Of a stretch of 64,000 nucleotides of DNA, positions 1-9,497 are shown piece after piece; position 1 is the stretch's first letter, and the number at the start of each line of letters is the position of its first letter. The notes beneath the pieces were generated by a model that was given only the letters and a program-made list of their open reading frames with translations, was not told where the DNA came from and made no database searches. Location of the stretch: positions 4,650,001 to 4,714,000 of the forward strand of contig NC_015635.1 of assembly GCF_000270245.1 (NCBI RefSeq). Direction: 5' to 3'. Source of the stretch: Microlunatus phosphovorus NM-1. Its GTDB lineage: Bacteria > Actinomycetota > Actinomycetes > Propionibacteriales > Propionibacteriaceae. A program made the translations under genes and the position numbers.

Positions 1-1074
1 GAAGGCCGGCGCCGGGCGCGCCCAGGACGGGTCGATGATCTCGATCCGCTCGTCCAGCACATCGATGATCCGCTCCCCCGAGGCTGAGGCCTTGGCGATC
101 CGCCCGGTGTACTTGGCGATATCTCTCAGTGGCTTGAATGCCGTCTTCAGGTAGGTGAGGAACACCGTGAGTTCGCCGGGGGTCAGCTTGCCGGTGAGCA
201 CCTGGTGGGCGCCGAAGAACAGCACCAGTCCGGTCGCGATACCGACCAGCACGTCGGTCTTGCGCTCCAAGCCGGCGGACAGCTTCTTGGCCTTGACCCC
301 GTCGGCCAGGCTGCGCTGGTTGCTGCCGCCGAACCGCTCCTGCAGCCGCGATTCGAGCGAGTAGCTCTGCACCACCGCCATCGAGGACAGCGACTCGGTG
401 GCCAGCGAGGCGAGATTGCCCTCCGCGCTCCGTTGACCGCGGGAGACGCGCACGATCCGCTTCGTCAGCCGGGTGCTGATCAACAGAAAGGTCGGGAAGA
501 CGACCACCACGACCAAAGCCAGCTGCCAGTCCAGCAGTGCGATCACCACCAGCATCCCGCCCAGGGTCAGCAGGTTGCCGACCAGCGGGACCATCGCGGT
601 CACCGCGGCTTCCTGCAACCGTCCGACATCGCCGGTGACCCGGGTCACGAGGTCGCCGGTGCGACGGCGATCGTGGAAGCTCATCGACAAGGCGTTCAGG
701 TGGGCGTAAAGCTCCGAGCGGACCCTGGTCAGGACCCGGTTGCCGGCGAGCGCGAAACAGATCGTCATCAGATAGGACATCAGTGCCCGCAGGGCGACGA
801 TCACCACCAGCCCGCCGGCGCAGACCCCGATCAGCAGGGTCATGCTGCCCAGATCAGCCTGTCGGGTGGCCAGCTCGGATCCGGAGGCAGCGACGACGGC
901 GTCGATCACGTACGCCAGCGGCCAGGGCTCCAGCAGCCGGAAGCCGACCTCGGCGATCAGCGCGATCAGCCCGAGGACGAGCAGCCGCCGTTGTTCACCG
1001 ATGTGGTCGCGGAATCGGTGGGCGGTGGCCCGCAGTCCGGGCAGGGCGCCGTGCAGGGTGGTCGGTCTGGCCAT
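1..1074 (-). CDS. ABC exporter, N-terminal membrane domain (cut by window edge)
   Basis: Begins at ATG 1074 and runs off the left edge after about 358 residues. What is visible is a complete type I exporter transmembrane domain: hydrophobic helices interrupted by stretches such as SMSFHDRRRTGDLVTRVTGD and YLKTAFKPLRDIAKYTGRIA, typical coupling-region sequences of lipid, peptide or glycan exporters. The nucleotide-binding domain would lie outside the window. The start overlaps the stop of the upstream glycosyltransferase (TGATG), so the gene is the last visible member of a leftward glycosyltransferase operon. By context (inference) it may export the glycan or glycolipid these enzymes build. 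Substrate cannot be read from sequence. Confidence 0.85.
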   Translation of the reverse strand, partial: MARPTTLHGALPGLRATAHRFRDHIGEQRRLLVLGLIALIAEVGFRLLEPWPLAYVIDAVVAASGSELATRQADLGSMTLLIGVCAGGLVVIVALRALMSYLMTICFALAGNRVLTRVRSELYAHLNALSMSFHDRRRTGDLVTRVTGDVGRLQEAAVTAMVPLVGNLLTLGGMLVVIALLDWQLALVVVVVFPTFLLISTRLTKRIVRVSRGQRSAEGNLASLATESLSSMAVVQSYSLESRLQERFGGSNQRSLADGVKAKKLSAGLERKTDVLVGIATGLVLFFGAHQVLTGKLTPGELTVFLTYLKTAFKPLRDIAKYTGRIAKASASGERIIDVLDERIEIIDPSWARPAPAF

Positions 1075-2225
1075 CAGGCTGCCCTCGGGTGGTCGCCATG
1101 GGCCAGCACTCGTTGGACGAGCGCCCGCCAGGTGTGCCGGGCCAGCACGGCCTCCCGACCGAGCCGCCGCAGTCTGATCCGCTCGTCCAGGTTGCCACGG
1201 AGATCGGTCAGTCCCTCGGTGAGGGCTGCGGCATCGCCGGGAGGGACCAGCCGGCCGAGCCGACCCTGGTCGAGCGCGGCCGGCAGCTGACCGACCGCGC
1301 TGGCGACCACCGGCACGCCGGCGGCCAGGTATTCGTACACCTTCAGCGGCGAGAAGTAGTCGTTGCCGCCGGCCGGGTAGGGCGCACAGCCGATGTCCAT
1401 CCGGTGCAGGTACGCCGTCACCTCGGCCGGGGACACCGCACCGGTCAGCTCCGCCCGATCCGCCAGTCCGGCCGCGGCCAGCCGGTGCTGTACGTCCTCG
1501 GCCATCGGGCCATCGCCCACGAGCAGCAATCTCCAGCTGCGGTCGGCTCGGATCAGTGGTTCCATGGCGCTGACCAGCGTGTCCAGCCCGTGCCACGGCT
1601 TCAGGGTGCCGAGGAAGCCGACGGTGAACGTGTCGCTGTCGACCGGGGCAACCGGGCCGAGCGGGAGCGTGATCCTGGTCGGGTCGACGCCGTTGGGCTC
1701 GACCAGCACGGCTCCTGGACGTGCCCCACGCTCGCGGGCCCAGGCACCGACCGGTTCGCTGACGCAGATCACGGTGTCGGCGCAGGACAGCGCGCTGTGG
1801 GCGACCGCCTCCGCTTCGTCGACGTGGACCAGCTCGCGGAATCGTTGCTGTTCCGCGACCAGTGGCGCGTTCACCTCGAGCACGCTGCGGATCCCGTGCT
1901 CGGCTGCCCATCGGGTGGCGGTACGCCCCCACAAGGCATACCGCTCGTAGACCAGGTCGGGCGCGATTGTGCTGAGCACCTCGGCAACGGCCGCGTCGCT
2001 GGCCTGAGCCCGTCGTTCGCGAACCGCGGCGTCGCCCTTTCCTATCGATGGCAGCAGGTGGACCCGGACACCGGGAAACGCGTCACCATCCGGACGCGGA
2101 GTGAGCAGATGCACCTCGTGACCGGCCCGGACGAATTCGGTCAAGACAGCTTGGGCGTGCACCGAGGCACCCTTGCGACCGAGGACCGGGATGCCGGGGT
2201 CGGTGCAGACGTACGCGATTCTCAT
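1074..2225 (-). CDS. Glycosyltransferase family 4
   Basis: 383 residues, a normal length for a GT4 enzyme. The N-terminal Rossmann half starts MRIAYVCTDPGIPVLGRKGA with the glycine-rich acceptor loop. The C-terminal half has the GT-B donor site, including VGFLGTLKPWHGLDTLV and the SPLKVYEYLAAGVPVVAS segment, where the family places its E-x7-E type nucleotide-sugar contacts. Expected role is transfer of an activated sugar to a lipid-linked or oligosaccharide acceptor at the inner face of the membrane. It shares a 4-bp ATGA overlap with the GT4 gene before it and a 1-bp overlap with the exporter after it, so translation is probably coupled. The sugar and acceptor are unknown. Confidence 0.88.
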   Translation of the reverse strand: MRIAYVCTDPGIPVLGRKGASVHAQAVLTEFVRAGHEVHLLTPRPDGDAFPGVRVHLLPSIGKGDAAVRERRAQASDAAVAEVLSTIAPDLVYERYALWGRTATRWAAEHGIRSVLEVNAPLVAEQQRFRELVHVDEAEAVAHSALSCADTVICVSEPVGAWARERGARPGAVLVEPNGVDPTRITLPLGPVAPVDSDTFTVGFLGTLKPWHGLDTLVSAMEPLIRADRSWRLLLVGDGPMAEDVQHRLAAAGLADRAELTGAVSPAEVTAYLHRMDIGCAPYPAGGNDYFSPLKVYEYLAAGVPVVASAVGQLPAALDQGRLGRLVPPGDAAALTEGLTDLRGNLDERIRLRRLGREAVLARHTWRALVQRVLAHGDHPRAA

Positions 2226-3472
2226 CGGCCGAAGCCTTCCGCGACGAGAGCGGCCTGCCGTCGGGCATCGAACTCGGTCTCCACCAGATCTCGGGCGGCC
2301 TTGGCCAAGCCGCTGCGCAGCACCGGATCATCGAGGAGCCGATTGAGCGCGTCTGCCAGAGCCCGCGGATCACGCTCCGGAACGAGCAGCCCGGTGACCT
2401 CGTGCTCGATGATCTCCGGGATACCGGTGACCGGTGTGGCGACGCACGGCGTGCCCAGGGCCATCGCCTCGAGCAGCACGGTCGGCAGACCGTCGCGGTT
2501 GCCGTCCTCCCCCACCACACAGGGGGCCGCGAACACCGCTGCGGTCGCCACGATCTCGGCCACCCGGTGTTGCGGCAGACTGCCCAGCATCGTGACCCGA
2601 TCGGCCAGGCCGAGCCGTTCCGCCTGCGCCCGCAACGCGCCCTCCAGGACTCCGGACCCGACCAGGACCAGGTCCACCTGATGTCCGTCGGCCAATAGCA
2701 GAGCGAGTGCGTCGAGCAGGACGTCGAAGCCCTTCTTCTCCACCAGCCTGCCGATTGCGGCGATGGTCGCGGACCGCTCCGACGGGTCGGAGAACTCGAA
2801 GGCATCCAGGTCCAGCCCGTTGTAGACCCGGCGTACCCGGTCGGCATCGGCGCCGAACTCACTCGTCAGGTAGTCGCGGTTGAAGTCACTGACCGTCACC
2901 ACGTCGACGGCGTCCCGCAGCTTGCGCCGAAGATCGTCCTGATCGACCTCGCAATAGATGTCCTTGGCATGGGCGGTGAAGCCGTAGCTGATGCCGGCGA
3001 TCCGCGCAGCGACCCGGGCCACGGTGGTGCCGGCGCTGGCGAAGTGCGCGTGCAGATGAGTGAGGCCGAGCCGTCTGCAGTGGCGGGCCAGCTGCACCGC
3101 CTGCAGGGCGGACCGGTAGTCGAGCCTGAGCAGCTCGTCGAGGTGCGGGCCGAGTTCGTCGAGTTCGTCGGTGGCCGCGAACTCCGACCAGAGGTCTGCG
3201 GCCCGGATGCCGCTCGAGGTCAGATAGGTCACCGGGGCGCGCAGGTCGGCCAGCTTGGCGTGGAAGCGGCCATCGGCCGGGGGACGCAGGGAGAAGATCT
3301 CGACCTCGTACCCCAGCCGTTCTAGCTGCAGCAGTTCGGTCAAGACGAAGGTCTCGGAGAACCGCGGGAACATCTTGGTCACGTAGCCGACCCGAATGTC
3401 GTCGGCATTGACGTGGCCGCCGCGGCGGGGCCGGGCGAGTCCTGCCTGGTCCGAGGTGCACTTAGGCCGCAT
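2222..3472 (-). CDS. Glycosyltransferase family 4 (WcaL/exopolysaccharide type)
   Basis: 416 residues from ATG 3472; an open frame continues upstream but there it is antisense to the previous glycosyltransferase. The start VGYVTKMFPRFSETFVLTEL is the hallmark of colanic-acid and other exopolysaccharide GT4 enzymes. Further features are THLHAHFASAGTTVARVA, GRLVEKKGFDVLLDAL and the donor-site segment GLPTVLLEAMALGTPCVATP. The gene overlaps the upstream glycosyltransferase by 11 bp and the downstream one by 4 bp (ATGA). Together with the neighbours it forms a compact polysaccharide or glycolipid assembly operon. The exact linkage made is unknown. Confidence 0.88.
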   Translation of the reverse strand: MRPKCTSDQAGLARPRRGGHVNADDIRVGYVTKMFPRFSETFVLTELLQLERLGYEVEIFSLRPPADGRFHAKLADLRAPVTYLTSSGIRAADLWSEFAATDELDELGPHLDELLRLDYRSALQAVQLARHCRRLGLTHLHAHFASAGTTVARVAARIAGISYGFTAHAKDIYCEVDQDDLRRKLRDAVDVVTVSDFNRDYLTSEFGADADRVRRVYNGLDLDAFEFSDPSERSATIAAIGRLVEKKGFDVLLDALALLLADGHQVDLVLVGSGVLEGALRAQAERLGLADRVTMLGSLPQHRVAEIVATAAVFAAPCVVGEDGNRDGLPTVLLEAMALGTPCVATPVTGIPEIIEHEVTGLLVPERDPRALADALNRLLDDPVLRSGLAKAARDLVETEFDARRQAALVAEGFGR

Positions 3473-4729
3473 GGTGATCAACTCCTGGCTGACGGGCGGA
3501 GCGGGCGGTGGCGAACTCGGCCCGCGGGATGTCGGGCAACAGCCGGGCGGCGACCGCGGGCAGCCGGCCAAGACCATCGAGGTCGATCTGTGCCCGCTCC
3601 GCGACCGGTCCTCGGCCGACCGCCTGGTCGATCCAGTTCGCGAGATCGGCCACGGCAAGACTGTCCAGCGGCATGAGGTCGGTCGCCCCCAACTCGGTCA
3701 GCCGCTGGGCTCGGATCAACTGCTCCAGCCGAGGCCTCGTCCGGGGCACCAGCAGTGCTGGACGCGAGCAGCTGAGAATCTCGCAGACAGAGTTGTAGCC
3801 GGCCATCGAGACCACCGCCGTGGCGCCGGCGATCAGGCGATGCAGATCCGGCACGAAGTCGTGGATCTGCATGGCCGGGTTGGCGGCGGCCGCCGCCCGG
3901 ACGGCCGCGCGATCGCCCGCGGCCATGAAGGGGCCGCAGACGACCACCCCGTCATGGCTGCCCGGAAGCGGCGTACGCGCGAACATACGGGCCAAGGCGG
4001 CACCGTCTTGACCACCGCCGACCGTGCAGAGCACGTAGGGGCGCTCGGGTGCGCTGCTGCCCGCCTTCGTCGCAGCTGTCGGATCGACGAAGCGATCGGT
4101 GCCCAGGTAGCCGGTGAACACAGCCTTGTCGGCGACGGCCGTTGGCAGGCCGTACTCGACCACGGGGTCGTAGACCTGCTGGTCTCCGTAGATCAGACCG
4201 CGTCGTAGAACTCCTCGATCGCTGCGGTCGCCCCGCTGGCGGTCCATTGGGCGACCGCGGTCACCGGATCGTCCAGGATCTCGCGCAACCCCAGGACGAT
4301 CCTGGTGCCGACCTCGGCCCGCAGCCGCCGCAAGGTCGGCGCAAGCTCCTCGGCGACCCCCAACGGGACCTTGTCGACGATCAACAAATCCGGGGCAAAG
4401 GTCGTCACGGCCGCCTCGATCACCGCCGAGCGGATGGCGACCACGCTGTCCAGCGACGCGTTCAGCGTGCGACTGCGATAGCGACCCGCCCGGTCCTTCG
4501 CCACCGTCGGCAAGGTCACCACATCGGTACGCGGCGGTAACCACAAGGAGGTCGCCTCCGGATTGCCGGTGAGCATCAAGGCATCGGCGTGGGGCCAGGC
4601 GTTGATCAGGGAAGTGGCGACCGCGATGTTGCGGCGGATGTGACCCAGGCCCACCGTGTCGTGGGAGTAACAGGCAATCCGGGGTCCGGAGGTGCGCGTG
4701 GCTAGGGACTCAGTCCGGTTGGTCGCCAC
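3462..4729 (-). pseudogene. MurG-like GT-B glycosyltransferase, frameshifted
   Basis: The 5' part, from GTG 4729 (GAGGAGG spaced 6 bp upstream), reads RIACYSHDTVGLGHIRRNIA and stays in frame to IEEFYDAV, where TGA at 4195-4193 stops it. The next frame continues directly as IYGDQQVYDPVVEYGLPTA and runs to 3462 with VLCTVGGGQDGAALA and VSMAGYNSVCEILS, the family 28-type donor half. The two halves fit one protein of about 422 residues if a single base is restored in TG-ATC (TGG ATC would give W-I-Y-G-D). Everything else in the gene looks conserved, so this may be a sequencing error or a very recent mutation. It is the first gene of the glycan operon and overlaps the next gene by 11 bp. Confidence 0.8.
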
Positions 4730-5041
4730 TCGGCGCCTCCTCATCTTCGCTCCGTTCCACCCCGATCGAATATTCGCCGCCGGCGCCTCAGCTCGGGACG
4801 CCGACCTCAACTGCTCTGCGAGACACCCTTGTCACGGGGTGTGAGGCAGTCATGAACCCGCGATGAGGAACCCCTCATCTGCCCGGCTCATCGGCGCCTT
4901 TGTTCCGCTGTCCACCGTCAGCGGGGACCGTGAGACAAAACTGGGGATCAAGAGGGGCAGGGATGTCGAGAACGCCCGACCGGCTCCGTCCCTGGGGTGA
5001 GACGCGGCCAGAATGGGCCGCACGAGCTGAGGAGAACCATC
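4730..5041. other. Divergent intergenic region
   Basis: About 310 bp between the leftward glycan operon and the rightward YCII/sigma pair. It must hold both promoters, but no clear -35/-10 pair stands out to me. A short hairpin with CACCC/GGGTG arms lies near 4828-4845. I see no convincing small gene. Confidence 0.4.
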
Positions 5042-5455
5042 ATGGCCAAGTACCTGCTGCTGAAGCACTACCGTCGCAACAGCGGACCGGAGAATCTCGT
5101 CGACATCCCGATGGAGGAGTGGTCGCCGGCCGAGATCGATGCACACATCACCTATATGAACGACTTCGCCGCCAGGTTGGAGGAGTCCGGCGAGTTCGTC
5201 GACGGCCAGGCGTTGGCCCCGGAGGGCACCTTCGTCCGGTACGACGGCCCTGGCCGTCCGCCGGTCACCGACGGCCCGTTCGCCGAGACCAAGGACCTGA
5301 TCGCCGGCTGGATGGTGATCGACGTCGACTCCTACGACCGAGCGATCGCCCTGGCCGGGGAGCTGTCCGCCGCTCCGGGCAAGGACGGGAAGCCGATTCA
5401 CGAGTGGCTCGAGGTTCGTCCCTTCTATGGTGTGCCGGCCACGGTCAACGAGTGA
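5042..5455 (+). CDS. YCII-related (DGPF) domain protein
   Basis: 137 residues from ATG 5042, with a good GAGGAG ribosome site 8 bp upstream. It begins MAKYLLLKHYR and contains the DGPF signature (VTDGPFAETKDLIAGWMVID), typical of YCII-like dimeric alpha-beta barrel proteins, here near residue 80. Such proteins are almost always encoded next to ECF42 sigma factors, as here: the sigma gene starts 4 bp inside this one (GTGA). The biochemical role of DGPF proteins is not settled; proposals include small oxidoreductase or sensor functions. The coupled layout suggests it works with, or is controlled by, the sigma factor. Confidence 0.88.
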   Translation: MAKYLLLKHYRRNSGPENLVDIPMEEWSPAEIDAHITYMNDFAARLEESGEFVDGQALAPEGTFVRYDGPGRPPVTDGPFAETKDLIAGWMVIDVDSYDRAIALAGELSAAPGKDGKPIHEWLEVRPFYGVPATVNE

Positions 5456-6612
5456 TCGACCCCTCGACCGAGGCGCTGCTGCGCGAGCTGAGCCCAGCCG
5501 TCCTGGCCATCCTCGTCCGTCGCGGAGCCGACTTCGCGACGGCCGAGGATGCGGTCCAGGAGGCTCTGCTCGCCGCCATCGGCGCCTGGGCCGACGATCT
5601 ACCCCGCGATCCGAAGGGATGGCTGGTCACCGTCGCCTGGCGCAAATTCCTCGACCTGGCACGGGCAGATACGGCAAGGCGCAGTCGCGAGGAGCGGCTG
5701 ATCGCCGAACCGCCGCCGGGACCCGCCGAGACGAGGGATGACACCCTCGAGCTCTATTTGCGCTGTACGCACCCTGCACTGACGCCGGCCTCGGCGGTCG
5801 CGCTGACCCTGAGGGCGGTCGGCGGCCTGACTACCCGGCAGATCGCCGCCGCCTATCTGGTCCCCGAGGCCACCATGGCTCAACGGATCAGTCGCGCCAA
5901 GCGCACGGTGGCCGACCTCCGCTTCGACCAACCCGGCAATGTCCGCACCGTCTTGACCACGCTCTATCTGGTGTTCAACGAGGGCTACACGGGTGACGTC
6001 GACCTGGCGGCGGAGGCGATCCGGCTGACTCGTGAGCTCGCGGTGCTCAGTCCCGACCCCGAAGTGAGTGGTCTGCTGTCCTTGATGCTGCTGCATCACG
6101 CCCGCCGCGATGCACGTACGGCCGCCGATGGTCGGCTGATCCCGCTCGCGGAGCAGGATCGAGGGCTCTGGCGTCGCGAGCTGATCGTCGAAGGCATCGA
6201 CCTGCTGCAGGACGCCTTGACTCGTGACCGGCTCGGGCCGTACCAGGCTCAAGCGGCCATCGCCGCCCTGCACGCCGATGCACCCAGCACGGCTGAGACC
6301 GACTGGGTGCAGATCGTGGAGTGGTACGACGAACTGCTGAGGCTCACCGAGTCCCCCGTCGTTCGACTCAATCGCGCCGTCGCCGTCGGCGAGGCCGATG
6401 GAGCGCTGGCAGGGCTGGCGGCACTGGCCGAGGTCGAGGATTCGGTGCCCCGCCGGACCGCCGTCGCCGCCTATCTGCATGAGAAGTCCGGTGATCTCAG
6501 CCTTGCCGCCAGCCTGTACGCCGACGCGGCCCGACACGCCTCGAACGCCGCCGAGCGTGACCACCTCACCCGCCAAGCTGCACGACTCAACCAGCTGCTC
6601 CGGGAAAGCTGA
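5452..6612 (+). CDS. ECF42-type RNA polymerase sigma factor
   Basis: 386 residues from GTG 5452, overlapping the YCII gene by 4 bp. Region 2 is visible at about residues 12-75 (FATAEDAVQEALLAAIGAW, WLVTVAWRKFLDLARAD). Region 4 lies near residues 115-165 (LTTRQIAAAYLVPEATMAQR, then ISRAKRTV). A long helical C-terminal extension of about 200 residues follows, starting VFNEGYTGDVDLAAEAIRLT. That extension (DUF6596, TPR-like) is the defining feature of ECF42 factors, which lack an anti-sigma factor and occur with DGPF proteins. It should direct RNA polymerase to its own promoter set; the C-terminal domain is thought to be needed for activity. Confidence 0.9.
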   Translation: MIDPSTEALLRELSPAVLAILVRRGADFATAEDAVQEALLAAIGAWADDLPRDPKGWLVTVAWRKFLDLARADTARRSREERLIAEPPPGPAETRDDTLELYLRCTHPALTPASAVALTLRAVGGLTTRQIAAAYLVPEATMAQRISRAKRTVADLRFDQPGNVRTVLTTLYLVFNEGYTGDVDLAAEAIRLTRELAVLSPDPEVSGLLSLMLLHHARRDARTAADGRLIPLAEQDRGLWRRELIVEGIDLLQDALTRDRLGPYQAQAAIAALHADAPSTAETDWVQIVEWYDELLRLTESPVVRLNRAVAVGEADGALAGLAALAEVEDSVPRRTAVAAYLHEKSGDLSLAASLYADAARHASNAAERDHLTRQAARLNQLLRES

Positions 6613-6681
6613 GCGGATGCCCCGGGGCACTCAGCGGGTGCTCCGCCGCCGGGGCCGCGCCGGCGACGGAGGCCCCTCACC

Positions 6682-6803
6682 ACTTCGCACCATTTCGTGC
6701 GACTCCGCACCAGGTCCGCTTGGTGCGCGGTGACAGCAGCTGGTGCGAAGTCGGAATCGGGGCCACCCGAAATGGTGCGGAGTCGCCTTAGCTGGTGCGA
6801 AGT
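6682..6803. repeat. Palindromic repeat cluster, ACTTCGCACCA family (copy 1)
   Basis: Sits between the convergent sigma and pepN genes. At least six copies of an 11-mer lie in alternating orientation: ACTTCGCACCA at 6682, ACTCCGCACCA at 6702, and inverted forms TGGTGCG(A/G)AGT at 6741, 6773 and 6793 plus a diverged copy at 6721. Outer arms 6682-6697 and 6769-6784 pair with one mismatch. The same motif order recurs at 28227-28318. It could act as a bidirectional terminator here; the recurrence points to a dispersed repeat. Confidence 0.75.
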
Positions 6804-6808
6804 CGGAT

Positions 6809-9328
6809 TCAGGACGACGCGAAGCGCGCCAGTGATCGCACGGCTCGGCGCACGATGTCGGTGCCGTCGACCATGGACCGGCGCACCGGGGCGGCCAGGT
6901 CGGTCGCCAACGCCGCTTCCGCCAGCTCGAGTGTGGCTCGCGTGGCGTGACTGAGCGGGAAGGCGTCGCTCACCACCTGACCCAGTGCCCAGCCGCTGCG
7001 CAGCGCCGCGGTGAGCGGCATCTCGGCGAAGAACCGCGGCAGGTACGCGGCCGTCAGCTCGGTCTGGCCGGGTCGGAAGAACCCACGTGCGACCGCGTAC
7101 AACTCCGACGCCGGCAGCTCCGACGGCTCGACCAGCGCAGCCCAGGCGGTCTGCTTGGCCGCAGCGCTGGGCAGACCTGCGCGAGCCCGCGCCGCGTGCA
7201 CCCGGCCGGCCGCGGACGGGTCTCGTTCCAGTGCCTGATCGATCACCCGCTCGTCATCGACGATCTCGGCGAGCCGGACGACGATCAGCCAGGTCAGATC
7301 CGGATCCAGGGACAGGCCGGCCGGCAGCGCCCGGCCGGTCAGCCAGCGACGCAACCGTTCGGCGTCGACGCAGGTGGCGATGGTGTAGCGGAACCCGAGC
7401 AGCTGTCGATCGGAGCCGGCCGCCGAACTGCCCGCCAGCTGATCGGCGACCTGGTGGATCCGTGCCACCCGTTCAGCCCGCTCGGCCACCGCCGTGTAGG
7501 TCGCGGCCAGCACATCGGTGCAGAATCGCAACACCGAGCCGATCAGCACGTCCTCGTCGTCCACGGCGGCCAGCCCGAGCAGCGCGTCGAGCGCCAGTGC
7601 CGGATCGACCTCGCCGCCGCGGACCGCGTCGCGGAACGCGTTGACCACCACGACGCGGCTCAACGGCGCCTGGATCCGCGGCAGCAACGCCGCCACCTCG
7701 GGCCACAGCGCGGCAAAGCGGAGCTTGGCCCAGGTCTCATCGCCGGCATCGGGGATCAGCAGTGCCGTACGAGGATCGGTTGGGCCCAGCGGGGCTTGGT
7801 TACCGGTCACCGTCAGCTGCTGCCTCGCGACCTCGGTCCCGTCAGCATCCACAGCCGCGACCGCCAGCGAGTGCGGCCGAGGAGGGGCACTGTCATCGGA
7901 AGCGGGGGCATCGGGAGGCGTCCGCAGCAGCGCGACGCCATCGATGGTGAGCGTGTCCATCCCGGCGGTCTGCAGCCAGACTCGCGACCAGCTGTCCAGG
8001 TCCTGAGCCCCCGCGCGCTGCCAGGCGGCCAGCAGATCGGCGAGGGTGGCGTTGCCGTACGCATGCTGAGCGAAGTAGTCCTGCAGTCCGGCGATGAAGA
8101 CCTCATCACCCAGGTACGTCGCCAACTGCTTGAGCACCGCGGCACCCTTGGCGTAGGAGATCCCGTCGAAGTCCTGCAGGGCCGCCGCTGCATCGGGCGC
8201 ACCGTTCCCTGCCACCGGATGGGTGGACGGTGACTGATCCGCCACCGAGCCCCAGTCCTTGCGGACGATCCCGAACTCGGTCCACAGCGGATAGTTGGTC
8301 GCTTCACTACAGCAGCGATGGGCGGCGTACTCGGCGAACGACTCGTTCAGCCACAGGTCGTCCCACCAGCGCATGGTGACCAGGTCACCGAACCATTGGT
8401 GGGCCATCTCATGTGCGATGGTGCCGGCCCGCGAGGCCCGCTCGACCCTAGTCGCACGGCCGCGGAAGATGTATTGGTCCCGCAGCGTCACACAGCCCGG
8501 GTTCTCCATCGCGCCCGCATTGAAGTCGGGCACGAACGCCTGGTGGTATTCGCCGAAGGGATAACGGAAGCCGAACAGCCGGTGGTAGTAGTGGAAGGAA
8601 GCCACCGTCACCGAGGCCAGGTCGGCGACCTCCGCCTCCAGGGACTCCGCGAGCGACGCTCGAGCGTGAAAGCCGAGGCGGATTCCGTCGTGCTCGCGAT
8701 AGCACGAGGCGTACGGGCCCGCGACCAGCGTCACGTAGTACGTCGAGAGCGGAGCGGATGGGCGGATCTGCCACTGTCCGGGCTGGAGTTGGCCGCTGGG
8801 GCCGTTGCCGAGCACCGTCCAACCGATCGGCGCCGTGACATCCAGCGCGTATGTGGACTTCAGGTCGGGTTGATCGAAGCAGCCGAACCAGCGCGGCGCA
8901 GCGTCCAGGAACGACATCGCATAGAGATAGGTCTTGCCGTCGGCCGGGTCGGTGTGCCGATGCAGCCCCTCACCGTCGCTGGAGTACGCCATGGTGCCGG
9001 CGATCCGCAACGTGTTCGCCCGCCGCAGGTCCCGCAGCGGAATCCGGCCCTGCTGCCACAGCGCCGGATCGACGGGACTCCCGTTGAGCTCGACCGCAAC
9101 CAGCTCGGTGCCCTTGAAGTCGACGAAGGTCTCCGAGCCCTCGGCGACGCCCTCCCGCAGCACGAACCGGATGACGCTGACCGAGTCAAAAGCCGCACCC
9201 GGCCGAGTCAGATCGAGGGTGATCTCGGTGTGCTCGACCCGAATCGTGGCCGCTCTCTCGACCGCTTCCGTTCGGGTCAGACTGAGCGGAGCGGCAGTCT
9301 CGGTGATCGTGTCATCGTCGGCGGGCAC
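6809..9328 (-). CDS. pepN: Aminopeptidase N, M1 family
   Basis: 839 residues, full length for actinobacterial PepN. The exopeptidase motif GAMEN is at residues 272-276. The zinc motif HEMAH is at 306-310, followed by the third ligand Glu in NESFAEY (about 329). The enzyme removes N-terminal residues from peptides in the cytoplasm using a Zn2+-bound water. The C-terminal half is the helical ERAP1-like domain (for example FRYTIATCVDAERLRRWLTG). No signal peptide. It is a single gene between a convergent sigma factor and a divergent hydrolase. Start GTG or ATG near 9328 precedes the first family-like sequence by about 12 residues, so the exact start is less certain than the identity. Confidence 0.95.
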   Translation of the reverse strand: MPADDDTITETAAPLSLTRTEAVERAATIRVEHTEITLDLTRPGAAFDSVSVIRFVLREGVAEGSETFVDFKGTELVAVELNGSPVDPALWQQGRIPLRDLRRANTLRIAGTMAYSSDGEGLHRHTDPADGKTYLYAMSFLDAAPRWFGCFDQPDLKSTYALDVTAPIGWTVLGNGPSGQLQPGQWQIRPSAPLSTYYVTLVAGPYASCYREHDGIRLGFHARASLAESLEAEVADLASVTVASFHYYHRLFGFRYPFGEYHQAFVPDFNAGAMENPGCVTLRDQYIFRGRATRVERASRAGTIAHEMAHQWFGDLVTMRWWDDLWLNESFAEYAAHRCCSEATNYPLWTEFGIVRKDWGSVADQSPSTHPVAGNGAPDAAAALQDFDGISYAKGAAVLKQLATYLGDEVFIAGLQDYFAQHAYGNATLADLLAAWQRAGAQDLDSWSRVWLQTAGMDTLTIDGVALLRTPPDAPASDDSAPPRPHSLAVAAVDADGTEVARQQLTVTGNQAPLGPTDPRTALLIPDAGDETWAKLRFAALWPEVAALLPRIQAPLSRVVVVNAFRDAVRGGEVDPALALDALLGLAAVDDEDVLIGSVLRFCTDVLAATYTAVAERAERVARIHQVADQLAGSSAAGSDRQLLGFRYTIATCVDAERLRRWLTGRALPAGLSLDPDLTWLIVVRLAEIVDDERVIDQALERDPSAAGRVHAARARAGLPSAAAKQTAWAALVEPSELPASELYAVARGFFRPGQTELTAAYLPRFFAEMPLTAALRSGWALGQVVSDAFPLSHATRATLELAEAALATDLAAPVRRSMVDGTDIVRRAVRSLARFASS

Positions 9329-9497
9329 CGTACGACCTTATGCGGATCGACAGCACTCCACCGAAGTCCATAGCCCATCGAAGGGTCGGTCGCCCGAAAC
9401 GGGACCTGCCCGTGTGACATGCTGCACAAATGACCGTATTGCATGTCGCGCTCCGCGCTCCGCGGTCACAGGCTCCGCGAGATCTCACTCGTTCGTC

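Noticed and set aside
783-2681. 632-codon open frame on the plus strand
   Set aside because: Antisense to two glycosyltransferases with clear motifs; no recognisable domain.
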